From positions 434,001 through 498,000 of the forward strand of contig NZ_FUWJ01000001.1 of NCBI RefSeq assembly GCF_900167455.1: DNA of 64,000 nt, given 5' to 3'. Within the stretch, counting starts at the first letter, position 1; each line of letters begins with the position of its first letter. Shown here piece by piece: positions 35,432 through 44,129 of this stretch. This DNA is from Enhydrobacter aerosaccus. Lineage in GTDB: Bacteria; Pseudomonadota; Alphaproteobacteria; Reyranellales; Reyranellaceae. Below the pieces are notes generated by a model. The model searched no databases and had not been told where the DNA came from. It saw only the letters and a list, made by a program, of their open reading frames with translations. The translations under genes and the position numbers were made by a program.

Positions 35432-36658
35432 TTAGAGTTGTCCCGGCGCCGGCGGCGGTGTGAACGGATTGCGGCTCCAGAAGGAAGCGCGTTGCGTCGG
35501 CTGCTGGGAAATGGCTGCGGCGCGGATGTTCTGCTGCCACTGGCGATAGGCAACGAGATCGCCGCCGCCGAGCGAGTCCGTGCCGTTCCCGTTCAGGTAC
35601 GGTTGCGGGTCGACAAACTGCCCGTCCTTGATGGCGGAGAAGTGCAGGTGCGGCCCGCTTGCACGACCGGTCGCGCCGACATAGCCGATCACTTCACCCT
35701 TGTGCACGAACGTGCCCGGGGCAATGCCGACCGCGATCTGGGACATGTGGGCGTAGAGCGTCTCCAGATGATCCGAGTGGCTGATCTTCACGGTCCGGCC
35801 GTAGTTGTAATACCAGTTGGCGTGGTTCACGACGCCGTCGGCGGCAGCGAGGATCGGCTCCCCGTAATGGGCCTCGAAGTCGATGCCGTTGTGGAAGGCG
35901 TGACTGGTGACCCGGCCGTAGTAGCGGCGGGTACCGAACGGCGAGGAGATGCGCGACCCGGGCTTCGGCTCGGCGAAGGCGCTTCCGCCCAGTCGCTTGC
36001 CGTTCTCATCGAACCAGCCTTCGGGCTGATCCGGGGGAGAGAACCACCAATACGAATGCTTGCTCTTGCCCTCGCCGATGCTGGCATAGACGAGCCGCGG
36101 CGATCCGTCTGCCGTGCGGGCCTGCATCATCTCGACTTTCGCGCCGGCGTTCGGCGAGAAGCCGGCAAAGGCGGCGCTGAGATCCTTGAACAGCGGCTGA
36201 TTGGCGCCGCCGGGCATCGAGTTGAAAGCGGCGCTGGCGCTGTCGGCCCTGACGAAGGTGATGGTCCCCGGGACCACCGTGCGCGCGCCGGCGCCCGGTA
36301 GGCTCGCTTGGGTGGGACCGCTCAGCGTCCGCTCGGTCTCGGTCCCGGCGATGCTGGGCGCGGTGGGAACATTGGAACCGGTGCCGTCTTTGGCGCCGTT
36401 CTTGTTGAAATCCGACAGCCACTTCTGGTTGAGCTCGTCGGCCTCGTTGTCCGTCGGAGACGGTAGATTGTCAGGATTGATCTTGGCGACAGGCTTCCGC
36501 TGGGGGTGGACCTGCTTCTTGCTCGGAACGGCGACCTGGGCCATTGCGGCGCCGGGCGCGGAAAGTTGAAGGATCGAGATAGCGAGTGCGGCGGTGAGGA
36601 GTCCGCGCACCATATGCCAACGGTCGGCGCGCTCAGCGCGCGTCGTCGTGATCGCCAT
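35432..36658 (-). CDS. M23 family metallopeptidase (LytM/peptidoglycan DD-endopeptidase)
   Basis: A 408-residue envelope protein. A signal peptide (about residues 16-41, ending GAAMA) is followed by a long Pro/Ser-rich, probably disordered region. The C-terminal LytM domain has HNGIDFEAHYGEPILAAADG (zinc His and Asp) and GPHLHF (catalytic and zinc His). M23 enzymes cut peptide cross-links in peptidoglycan or act as amidase activators when zinc ligands are lost; here the ligands are present. ATG 36613 (MVRGLL) is an alternative start. Confidence 0.9.
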   Translation of the reverse strand: MAITTTRAERADRWHMVRGLLTAALAISILQLSAPGAAMAQVAVPSKKQVHPQRKPVAKINPDNLPSPTDNEADELNQKWLSDFNKNGAKDGTGSNVPTAPSIAGTETERTLSGPTQASLPGAGARTVVPGTITFVRADSASAAFNSMPGGANQPLFKDLSAAFAGFSPNAGAKVEMMQARTADGSPRLVYASIGEGKSKHSYWWFSPPDQPEGWFDENGKRLGGSAFAEPKPGSRISSPFGTRRYYGRVTSHAFHNGIDFEAHYGEPILAAADGVVNHANWYYNYGRTVKISHSDHLETLYAHMSQIAVGIAPGTFVHKGEVIGYVGATGRASGPHLHFSAIKDGQFVDPQPYLNGNGTDSLGGGDLVAYRQWQQNIRAAAISQQPTQRASFWSRNPFTPPPAPGQL

Positions 36659-36859
36659 TCAGCCTCTCCCGTCTTATTGACCCGGACACATACCCTTTGC
36701 GGCTGACAGCGAATTGACCGGCTCCCCTCTGCCGATATCCCTGATCTGCGCGCGGCCAAATACTGGCCATGAAAAAATCGCAAGTCCAACAAAAAGTGGC
36801 AAAAATGCAACACCCCTGCGGCTTGAGCTTAGCGCATTGAAAAATAATACAATTGTGTC

Positions 36860-38320
36860 TCAGGAGTGGCTGCGGTCGCGAAAAAAACTGGTGGGCAGAT
36901 TGCCGCTGCGAGCCTTTTCGCGGAGAAGCGGGTACCTGGCCAGGAGGCCCGCTGCCTCGGCCATTTCTTCGACATCGTTGAACATAGGGACCCCGGCTCG
37001 CTCCATGGTAGCGAACCACGCGTCCTGATCCGGCAAGGTGCCCATCATGCTGTGCATCAGAGGCAGTCGGGACCTCGCGGCCAGGTCTGCGAGACGCCCG
37101 ATCACGGGCGCGGCATCGACCATGAAGGGCACGACATGGATCATCAGGACCATGTCGTAGTCGGTGCCGGCGTGAGCCATGGTGGTTTCGAAAGCCAGGG
37201 CGAAGCGGTCTTCCCGGGCATCGGCGAGGAGGTCGATCGGGTTTGCGACCGATGCCTCCGGCGGCAGTTGCTGGCGCAGGACATCGATCATGGCCTTTGG
37301 AAGAGGGGCCAGGTCGAGGCCCTCCAGCACCGCACGGTCGGTACAGATCACCCCGGGGCCGCCGGAGTTCGAGAGAATGAGGGCACGGCGGCCGAGGCCT
37401 TGGGGGAAACGGCCGAACGCCTTCGCCGCGATCAGCAGTCGTCTCAGGCTTTCGACCCGCACGATGCCGCAGGAGGCACAATAGGCATCGATGGCCGCCT
37501 CGTCGTTGGCCACCGCGCCCGTGTGAGCCGAGGCGGCTCGGCCACCGATCATCGTGCGACCTCCGAACAGCGCGATCACGGGCTTCTTCGCAGAAACCTC
37601 ACGCGCCACCTCTCGGAAGCGGTCGTGATCCTCGATCGATTCGACATAGAGCAGCGCGGCGCCGATCTCGGGGCGGTCGCCGAGCCAGGCAAGGTAATCC
37701 TCGACGCCGAGATGCACGGCGTTGCCGACGGAGACAACCGATGCGAGCGGCAGCCCTCGCCGATTGGCCTTGTCGATGAACTCTTCCGCCAAGGCGCCGG
37801 ACTGGGAGATGAAGGCCAGGCCGTTGGTTGCGCCGCCGACAACGCCGGCCGGCAAATCGCGCAGGAAGGTAGCGGCGAAACGCCAGGCCGGATCGAGATG
37901 GACGATGCCGGCGCAGTTGGGGCCGGCGATAGTGAGGCCGCGGTCGGCCGCCAGCGCCAGCAGCGCTTCGTTGCGCGCCACACCCGTAGGTCCTGCCTCC
38001 GCGAATCCACCGGGCAGGATGAGCAGATCGCGGATGCCGCGATCGGCGGCTTCGCGTACCGCATCGAGGATTGCATCGGGTCGGATGACGATCACCGCCA
38101 AGTCGACGACGGACGGAATTGCCGCGATGGAGGTCACCGCCTCGTAACCGAAGATGGTTCCTCCCTTCGGATTGACGGGAACGACCTCGCCGGCAAAGTG
38201 GGCCTGCCGCAGCATCTGCATGACCGCGCCGCCCGAGGAGGTCGGCCGTTCGCCGGCGCCGACGACGGCGATGCTGCGGGGAGCGAAGAAGGGCGTAAGA
38301 TCGCGGATGGAGGCTGTCAT
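36860..38320 (-). CDS. Acyl-CoA synthetase (NDP-forming) alpha part, CoA-binding protein
   Basis: A 486-residue protein of the acetate-CoA ligase (ADP-forming) superfamily. Its N-terminal CoA-binding domain begins FFAPRSIAVVGAGERPTSSGG; the succinyl-CoA-ligase-like domains follow, with the phosphohistidine motif SAHTG within RAASAHTGAVANDEAAIDAYC. Full fused members have about 700 residues with a C-terminal ATP-grasp domain; this one stops before it. It may need a separate beta subunit, which is not seen nearby. ATG 38320 matches the family start. Confidence 0.85.
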   Translation of the reverse strand: MTASIRDLTPFFAPRSIAVVGAGERPTSSGGAVMQMLRQAHFAGEVVPVNPKGGTIFGYEAVTSIAAIPSVVDLAVIVIRPDAILDAVREAADRGIRDLLILPGGFAEAGPTGVARNEALLALAADRGLTIAGPNCAGIVHLDPAWRFAATFLRDLPAGVVGGATNGLAFISQSGALAEEFIDKANRRGLPLASVVSVGNAVHLGVEDYLAWLGDRPEIGAALLYVESIEDHDRFREVAREVSAKKPVIALFGGRTMIGGRAASAHTGAVANDEAAIDAYCASCGIVRVESLRRLLIAAKAFGRFPQGLGRRALILSNSGGPGVICTDRAVLEGLDLAPLPKAMIDVLRQQLPPEASVANPIDLLADAREDRFALAFETTMAHAGTDYDMVLMIHVVPFMVDAAPVIGRLADLAARSRLPLMHSMMGTLPDQDAWFATMERAGVPMFNDVEEMAEAAGLLARYPLLREKARSGNLPTSFFRDRSHS

Positions 38321-38481
38321 CCCGATCGTTGCAGCATAAGCGGACGGGAAGAACAAGCCGCTGCCAACCTTCGCCTCGACCCGCCGCAAGGTCCGCTTCG
38401 ATCGGTGGCATTGAATGGCGCGATCCCGCCTCCATATCCCGATTGCCGTTTGTGCATTCGAGAATACGGGGGAGATAGAGA

Positions 38482-39363
38482 ATGGCCGATCCGATCGAGC
38501 TCCTGATCCAGGGGCGGTCGCATGAACTGGCGCCTGGTTTCCCGGTGCGCCGCGTGTTGCCGAGCGCGAAGCGGCGGACCGTGGGGCCGTTCATCTTCCT
38601 CGATCATTTCGGACCGTTGGTCGTGCCGCCAGGTGGCGACGGCATGGAGGTGCGGCCGCATCCTCATATCGGTCTTGCAACCGTCACGTACCTGTTCGAA
38701 GGCGGCATCTTCCATCGCGACAGCCTTGGCTACGCGCAAGCGATCCGTCCCGGCGATGTCAACTGGATGACGGCCGGCAGTGGTATCGCCCATAGCGAGC
38801 GCACCGAGCCGGCGCTGCGGCACAGCGGCTTCCGGATGCATGGCGTCCAGACCTGGGTTGCCCTGCCGAAGGCGCACGAGGAAACGGCTCCGGGGTTCCA
38901 GCACATCGAGGCCGCGCGGCTGCCGGCCTGGCAGGAAGGGGGCGCATCGTTGCGATTGATCGTCGGCAGCTATGTCGGCCATGTCGCACCGACCACCCAT
39001 TTCTCACCGATCTTCTACGTCGCGGTCGAGATGCCGGTCGCGGCCAAGATCACCGTCTCGGCGGAACACGCCGAACGAGGCGTCTATATCTCCGATGGCA
39101 GTGTGACGATCGGCGATCGACAGCTCGTCGTCGGAGATCTGGCCGTTCTCGCCCCGGACGTGCCGGTCGATCTTGTCGCTGGCACGGAGGGCTGCAAGCT
39201 TATGCTGCTGGGTGGCGCGCCGATCGATGGGCCACGTCACATCTGGTGGAATTTCGTCTCCTCGACGCCGGAACGCATAGAGCGCGCGAAAGCCGACTGG
39301 AAGGAAGGCCGCTTCGGCAAGGTCCCGGGCGATGCGGAATTCATCCCGTTGCCCGATCGCTGA
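38482..39363 (+). CDS. Pirin family protein
   Basis: A 293-residue double cupin with the pirin core RPHPHIGLATVTYLFEG, HRDSLG, PGDVNWMTAGSGIAHSERTEP and GVQTWVALP. These hold the single iron (His, His, His, Glu). Some pirins are quercetinases, others redox-sensitive cofactors. GGGGGAGA precedes the ATG. The 3' end overlaps the convergent LysR gene by 23 bases. Confidence 0.92.
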   Translation: MADPIELLIQGRSHELAPGFPVRRVLPSAKRRTVGPFIFLDHFGPLVVPPGGDGMEVRPHPHIGLATVTYLFEGGIFHRDSLGYAQAIRPGDVNWMTAGSGIAHSERTEPALRHSGFRMHGVQTWVALPKAHEETAPGFQHIEAARLPAWQEGGASLRLIVGSYVGHVAPTTHFSPIFYVAVEMPVAAKITVSAEHAERGVYISDGSVTIGDRQLVVGDLAVLAPDVPVDLVAGTEGCKLMLLGGAPIDGPRHIWWNFVSSTPERIERAKADWKEGRFGKVPGDAEFIPLPDR

Positions 39364-40309
39364 CGAGGCGCCAACGTCCCGAACGCTGCCGCCGGAGCGC
39401 GCGATCGGCAATCCGGATATGCGAGCCCAGGAAGTCGATCAGCGCTCGTGCGCGGGCGGGCAGCGGGCCGCCTTGCCCGAGATAAACGGCATGGATGTCT
39501 TCGCGGTCGCCTGGGTTGAATTCCTGCAGCACCGGCATCAGGCGGCCTTGCTCGATATCGGGGCCAATATGGAACAGGGCAAGTCGTGCCAGGCCGACAC
39601 CTTCCAGCGCCAGCTGGCGAGCCGCCTCTCCATCGCTTGCGTTCACGACTGAGGGCGGCTGTATGGTTTCCGTCCCTCGGCCTTTCAGAAACGGCCAGCC
39701 CGGTTGCAGCCTCGCAAAGGTCCAACCGATCCGCCGATGCCGAAGCAGATCGGCGGGCATCTCCGGCATGCCGGTCCTTTTGAGATAATGGGGCGACCCC
39801 ACCACGACCATCCGACTCGTGCCGAGCTTGCGTGCCACCAGTCGCGATTCGCGCAGCGGCCCAACGCGAATGGCAACATCGGCACGTTCCTGCAAGAGAT
39901 CGATGACCGTGTCCGACAGGATCAGGTCGAGCGTCACCTCAGGATATCGAGCAAGAAATGCCGGGATGAGCGGCAGCAGGTGATGTCGCCCGAACGGCAC
40001 GTTGCAGTTGACGCGGAGATGACCGCGTGGGGCGGCGCCCGCCGCCGCTTCGCGTTCCGCTTCCTCGAGATCGGCGAGAACGCGGACGGCCCGGTTGTAG
40101 AAGGCATGGCCCTCCGGCGTCAGCCGCAACTGCCGCGTCGAGCGATTGATCAGCCGTGCATTCAGCCTCGACTCGAGGCGGGACATCAGCTTGCTGACCG
40201 CGGAAGGGGTGAGGCGGAAATCGCGCGCCGCGGCACTGAAGCCACCGCGGTCGACGACCCTGACGAAGACCTCCATTTCGGCAGCTCGGTTGACCTCGGC
40301 GCGTGGCAT
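39341..40309 (-). CDS. LysR family transcriptional regulator
   Basis: A 322-residue LTTR. The winged HTH is at residues about 8-65 (MEVFVRVVDRGGFSAAARDFRLTPSAVSKLMSRLE), followed by the linker helix and a periplasmic-binding-like effector domain. RLTPSAVSKLMSRLESRLNARL is typical of the CrgA/DmlR-like subgroup. It is divergent from the MFS gene at 40409, with an LTTR-like dyad (40315-40333) directly before its own start, so it probably controls both. The inducer is unknown. Confidence 0.92.
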   Translation of the reverse strand: MPRAEVNRAAEMEVFVRVVDRGGFSAAARDFRLTPSAVSKLMSRLESRLNARLINRSTRQLRLTPEGHAFYNRAVRVLADLEEAEREAAAGAAPRGHLRVNCNVPFGRHHLLPLIPAFLARYPEVTLDLILSDTVIDLLQERADVAIRVGPLRESRLVARKLGTSRMVVVGSPHYLKRTGMPEMPADLLRHRRIGWTFARLQPGWPFLKGRGTETIQPPSVVNASDGEAARQLALEGVGLARLALFHIGPDIEQGRLMPVLQEFNPGDREDIHAVYLGQGGPLPARARALIDFLGSHIRIADRALRRQRSGRWRLVSDRATG

Positions 40310-40314
40310 GATGA

Positions 40315-40333
40315 ATTCATCTCACAAATGAAT
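40315..40333. promoter_or_regulatory. LysR-type binding dyad between the regulator and the MFS gene
   Basis: ATTCAT and ATGAAT form an inverted repeat with a 7-base spacer, containing the T-N11-A pattern (T40316, A40328). An overlapping perfect 12-bp palindrome GATGAATTCATC lies at 40310-40321, immediately upstream of the lysR start codon. The location fits an autoregulatory LTTR box. Confidence 0.5.
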
Positions 40334-40408
40334 GTCTCTATGCTCTTCTAATCCTTTTTGCCCGCGCATGCCATCTCCCGGTCCGCATCAGAATCGGGAG
40401 ATGTCTTC

Positions 40409-41594
40409 ATGCCTGTGGCCGTTCTCGCCTTGACTGCAGGTGCCTTCGGTATCGGCACCACGGAATTCATCATCATGGGCCTGCTCTTGCAGGTTGCGGC
40501 CGACATGCACGTTTCCGTTGCGACGGCTGGTCTGCTGATCTCAGGTTATGCGCTTGGTGTTTTTGCCGGTGCGCCGCTCCTCACGCTGGCCAGCCGGCGC
40601 GCGCCCAGAAAGGCCGTACTGCTCGGGCTGATGGCCATCTTCACGGCCGGTAACGCCGCGTGCGCGATCGCCGATAATTATTCTCTGCTGATGGCGGCGC
40701 GCATCCTGACCGCACTCGCACACGGAACCTTCTTCGGTGTCGGTTCGGTCGTTGCGACGGCCCTGGTCAGCGAGAACAAGCGGGCCTCGGCCATCGCCAC
40801 CATGTTCGCGGGACTGACTGTCGCCACGCTCCTGGGTGTTCCCTTCGGGGCGTGGCTGGGGCTCATCTTCAGTTGGCGTGCCGCCTTCTGGGCAGTTGCT
40901 GCGATCGGAGTCGTGGCATTTGCCGTGCTTGCCGTCTTCGTGCCGAACGATGTCGGACAGGAGGGCCAGTCGTTTTCCTTGAGAGAGGAACTCGCGACCC
41001 TGGCACGGCCTTCTGCTTGGGCTTGCCATGACGGTGCTCGGCTTCGCCGGCGTCTTCACCGTCTTTACCTACATCCAGCCGATCCTGACCGAAATCACGG
41101 GATTTTCCCGGGCATCCGTCTCGCCAATCCTCCTGGTCTTCGGCGCCGGGCTGACGGTTGGCAATGTTGCTGGCGGCCGCTTCGCGGATCGCGGCCTTGC
41201 GCGTGCCTTGATTGGCACGTTGGCCGGACTTGCCGTGGTGCTCGTCGCGCTCCAGCCCGTTCTCGGGCTGAAGATGCCGATAGTGGCAATGATCGGTTTG
41301 TTCGGTGTCGCCGCGTTCGCCACTGTGGCTCCGCTGCAGTTGCGCGTGCTGAAAAAGGCAGGGCCTGCGGGCCGGACTTTCGCCTCAAGCCTTAACATCG
41401 CTGCCTTCAATCTCGGCAATGCTCTTGGAGCCTGGGCCGGCGGTATCGCTATCGATCACGGCCCGGGTCTCGCGGCACTACCTTTACTGGCTGCTGCCAT
41501 TACGGGAGCCGGTCTTGTGGTGGCGCTTGTCAGCCTGCGCCTCGAGACGCGACCGGCTGCGGCAATGGTCTGCGATCCTGAGTCGGTTATGTGA
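40409..41594 (+). pseudogene. MFS transporter (AraJ/drug efflux type) broken by a frameshift
   Basis: Two frames together make one normal 12-helix MFS protein of about 395 residues. The first runs from MPVAVLALTAGAFGIGTTEF at ATG 40409 (GGGAG upstream) to about 41011, ending in LATLARP. The second resumes as LLGLAMTVLGFAGVFTVFTYIQPIL and continues to 41594. The switch is near 41009-41015, where one extra base or two missing bases would explain it. No slippery heptamer is seen. It is either a real inactivating mutation or a sequencing error. It is divergent from the LysR gene. Confidence 0.82.
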
Positions 41595-41608
41595 GTACGG
41601 AGGTCGTC

Positions 41609-42643
41609 ATGGACTATCGCAATCTCGGCAAATCCGGTTTGAAGGTCCCGGTGCTCAGTTTCGGGGCCGGCACATTCGGCGGCCAGGGGCCTCTCTTCTC
41701 CGCCTGGGGCAACACCGACGCCCAGGAGGCGCGGCGCCTGGTCGATATCTGTCTCGAGGCAGGCGTCACGCTCTTCGACACCGCTGACGTCTATTCCAAC
41801 GGCGCTTCCGAGGAGATCGTGGGTACGGCCATCAAGGGGCGGCGCGACAAGGTACTGATCTCGACCAAGACCAGCCTGCCGATGGGCGATGGGCCGGGCG
41901 AGGCGGGCTCGTCGCGACATCGCCTCATCCGCGCCGTCGACGCTTCGCTGGAGCGGCTGGGAACGGATCACATCGACCTGCTGCAGTTGCATGCGTTCGA
42001 TGCCGGCACACCGATCGAGGAAGTGCTCTATACGCTCGACCTGCTGGTGCGCAGCGGCAAGGTTCGCTACGTGGGCGCCTCCAATTTCTCGGGCTGGCAT
42101 CTGATGAAGGCGCTGGCGCTGGCCGATCGTCACGGCTGGCCACGCCATGTTGCGCATCAGGTCTACTACTCGCTCGTCGGGCGGGACTACGAAGGGGAAC
42201 TGATGCCGCTCGGTCTCGATCAGGGTGTCGGGGCGCTGGTCTGGAGTCCCCTCGGCTGGGGACGCCTCACGGGCAAGATCCGACGTGACCAACCGCTGCC
42301 GGCCAGCAGCCGACTGCATCAGACGGCGCAATGGGGGCCGCCGGTGACGGACGAACGTCTCTACCGTGTCGTCGACGCCCTCGATGTCGTTGCGGCGGAG
42401 ACGGGGAAGACAGTGCCTCAGGTTGCGATTGCCTGGCTGCTGTCACGGCCGACAGTCTCGTCCGTGATCATCGGCGCCCGCAACGAAGCCCAGCTGCGCG
42501 ACAATCTCGGCGCCATCGGATGGGCCCTCACCGGCGAGCAGATACAGCGCCTCGACGCGGCGAGCGACGTGGTGCCGGCCTACCCATACTATGCCTATCG
42601 GGTTCAGGACGGGTTTCGCCGGCTCAATCCACCGCCGGTGTAA
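41609..42643 (+). CDS. Aldo/keto reductase
   Basis: A 344-residue TIM-barrel NADPH-dependent reductase. The catalytic tetrad is visible: Asp in FDTADVYSNGASEEIVG with Tyr, Lys in LISTKTSLP, and His in LLQLHAFDAGTPIEEV. The C-terminal cofactor motif is SSVIIGARNEAQLRDNLGA. ATG 41609 has GGAGG 5 bases upstream; a GTG at 41591 overlapping the MFS stop is the alternative. It probably reduces aldehydes or ketones; the natural substrate is unknown. Confidence 0.92.
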   Translation: MDYRNLGKSGLKVPVLSFGAGTFGGQGPLFSAWGNTDAQEARRLVDICLEAGVTLFDTADVYSNGASEEIVGTAIKGRRDKVLISTKTSLPMGDGPGEAGSSRHRLIRAVDASLERLGTDHIDLLQLHAFDAGTPIEEVLYTLDLLVRSGKVRYVGASNFSGWHLMKALALADRHGWPRHVAHQVYYSLVGRDYEGELMPLGLDQGVGALVWSPLGWGRLTGKIRRDQPLPASSRLHQTAQWGPPVTDERLYRVVDALDVVAAETGKTVPQVAIAWLLSRPTVSSVIIGARNEAQLRDNLGAIGWALTGEQIQRLDAASDVVPAYPYYAYRVQDGFRRLNPPPV

Positions 42644-42841
42644 CCGCACGGCGCAAGCCAGCCGTCGCGACAGCCTCCCGCGGTAGAGCCATAGAGAGGG
42701 ACGAAGTAGCTGTATGGCCCTGTGCCCACTTGTGCCGCGGTAAGGGGGTCTTCGTCTTCAGAGCCAAATCATGAGGCGGACTTGTCGAACGGCCGATTAG
42801 GCTGTCCGGCGGAGCGCGGTGCTGATGCATGTCTCCCCTCG

Positions 42842-43396
42842 TCAAAAGACGAAGAGCCTGGAGCCGACGATACCCAGGGGCCATCTGCCGGCTGCGAACA
42901 GCCGAAACTTGCTCTCGAACAGCGGAGCGTCCTCGTCCGCCAGGCGTGCCACGGCAAGCTGGTAGACGGCGTGCGATGCCGCTCCCGCCGCGACGTGGAT
43001 CGAAGCGGGCGCGGCCTTTCCCATTCTCGCCGCGGCGCTGGCTGCCTTGCCGTGCACAAGGTCGCCTGCTTGGGTCGTAAGCTCGGTCAGAGCCGTCCAT
43101 AGCGCGCGGTCGGGATAGCGTGCCTCGGCCTTGGCGAGGAGGGCCTTGCGTTGGGCCTCCTCGCGTTCCCACCATCCGGATTGCGCATCCGGCACTTTGA
43201 GCAAGTTCTCGGCCTCGGGCCAGTCGCTGGCCTGGGCGATCTCCAACCTGCCTTGTCCATGCGCATCGGCATAGGCCTCAGCGTCGCCCCGCTCGCTGTC
43301 AGTCAATGGCTCACCGAGGGCGGCGAACCAGGAAGCGGCTTGCACCTCGCGGCCGAGCGACTCCAGCGCGGTGCGGGGGAGGGCGATGATGGTCAA
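42842..43396 (-). CDS. Hypothetical protein
   Basis: A 184-residue, Ala-rich, mostly helical protein. It starts with TTG 43396, only 7 bases after the stop of the PaaA-like gene, and may depend on translational coupling. A segment near the middle (DLVHGKAASAAARMGKAAPASIHVAAGAASHAVYQLA) has repeating small residues. I do not recognise the family. It is last in the gene set that runs from 46096 downwards. Confidence 0.55.
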   Translation of the reverse strand: MTIIALPRTALESLGREVQAASWFAALGEPLTDSERGDAEAYADAHGQGRLEIAQASDWPEAENLLKVPDAQSGWWEREEAQRKALLAKAEARYPDRALWTALTELTTQAGDLVHGKAASAAARMGKAAPASIHVAAGAASHAVYQLAVARLADEDAPLFESKFRLFAAGRWPLGIVGSRLFVF

Positions 43397-43402
43397 TGCC
43401 GG

Positions 43403-44116
43403 TTATGCCGCCTGACGGATCGCGGGCAAAGTCAGGCCATACTTCGCCGCCACTTCCGTGGCGCGCTTCACGTAATCCTCGCGCATGTCGTCATTGGTGC
43501 GCTGCTTTATCTTCCATTTGCGGAAGATCTCGTTGTTACGCGACTTCGAGGCACCGAAGAAGGCGGGAAGGAAGGGCCAATATTCGTTCACCGCCGCCTG
43601 CAGCCCTGCCTTGCCCTCCGGTGTCTTCACCAACTCGGCCGAGAAGTCCTCGCCGAACTGGGCATGGAAACGCTCCTCCGGCATGGTCGCGCGCGCCAGG
43701 TTGCGCAGCGGATGGAAGGTGCAGTGGAGCAGATCCTCGACCTGCAGGATCTCCGCAAGGTCGGCCAGCAACTTGATGGCGACGAACTCTTCCCAGGTCT
43801 TGAGCGGGAACTCGAAGATCGACAGCGGCTTCTTCGTTCCGCCCGGCACCATGCGCTCTTCGGGGATGCCCATCTGCACGCCGAGCTGCTTGAAGCGGAC
43901 ATGGTGTCCATACTCTTCCATGGCGACTCGGCAGGTCAGCCACTTGGCGTAGGGCGTCGGTGCGAAAGCGATCGCCGGCTCGTCGAACACCTGCGCACCG
44001 TACAGTTCGTTGATGGCGTGGCTTATGACGAGCTTGGAGACGGCCTCGCGATATTCCTCGGGCGCGCTCTTCAGGTCTTCGACTGTCTTGACGACGATGT
44101 CCGTGTTCTCGGTCAT
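43403..44116 (-). CDS. PaaA/BoxB-like ferritin-fold diiron oxygenase
   Basis: A 237-residue all-helical protein resembling phenylacetyl-CoA epoxidase subunits. Diiron ligands expected of the fold are present: Glu37, ExxH at 68-71 (EYGH), acidic residues at 119-127, and ExxH at 148-151 (ERFH). PaaA works with PaaB, PaaC, PaaD and PaaE, and BoxB acts alone with BoxA. Here only one oxygenase-type subunit is encoded, with an SDR and a 2Fe-2S reductase upstream. AGGAGG precedes ATG 44116. An aromatic or acyl-CoA substrate is likely. Confidence 0.8.
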   Translation of the reverse strand: MTENTDIVVKTVEDLKSAPEEYREAVSKLVISHAINELYGAQVFDEPAIAFAPTPYAKWLTCRVAMEEYGHHVRFKQLGVQMGIPEERMVPGGTKKPLSIFEFPLKTWEEFVAIKLLADLAEILQVEDLLHCTFHPLRNLARATMPEERFHAQFGEDFSAELVKTPEGKAGLQAAVNEYWPFLPAFFGASKSRNNEIFRKWKIKQRTNDDMREDYVKRATEVAAKYGLTLPAIRQAA

Positions 44117-44129
44117 GGCGATATCCTCC

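Noticed and set aside
36866..38506. 546-codon open frame on the plus strand
   Set aside because: It is antisense to the acyl-CoA synthetase, has low-complexity Gly/Asp/His/Arg composition and no family motif.
41001..41016. TGGCAC-like box resembling a sigma-54 promoter
   Set aside because: It lies inside the MFS coding sequence, the -12 element is imperfect, and no gene start is placed correctly downstream.
41005..41020. Programmed ribosomal frameshift in the MFS gene
   Set aside because: There is no slippery heptamer or following pseudoknot, and MFS transporters are not known to use frameshifting. Mutation or sequencing error is simpler.
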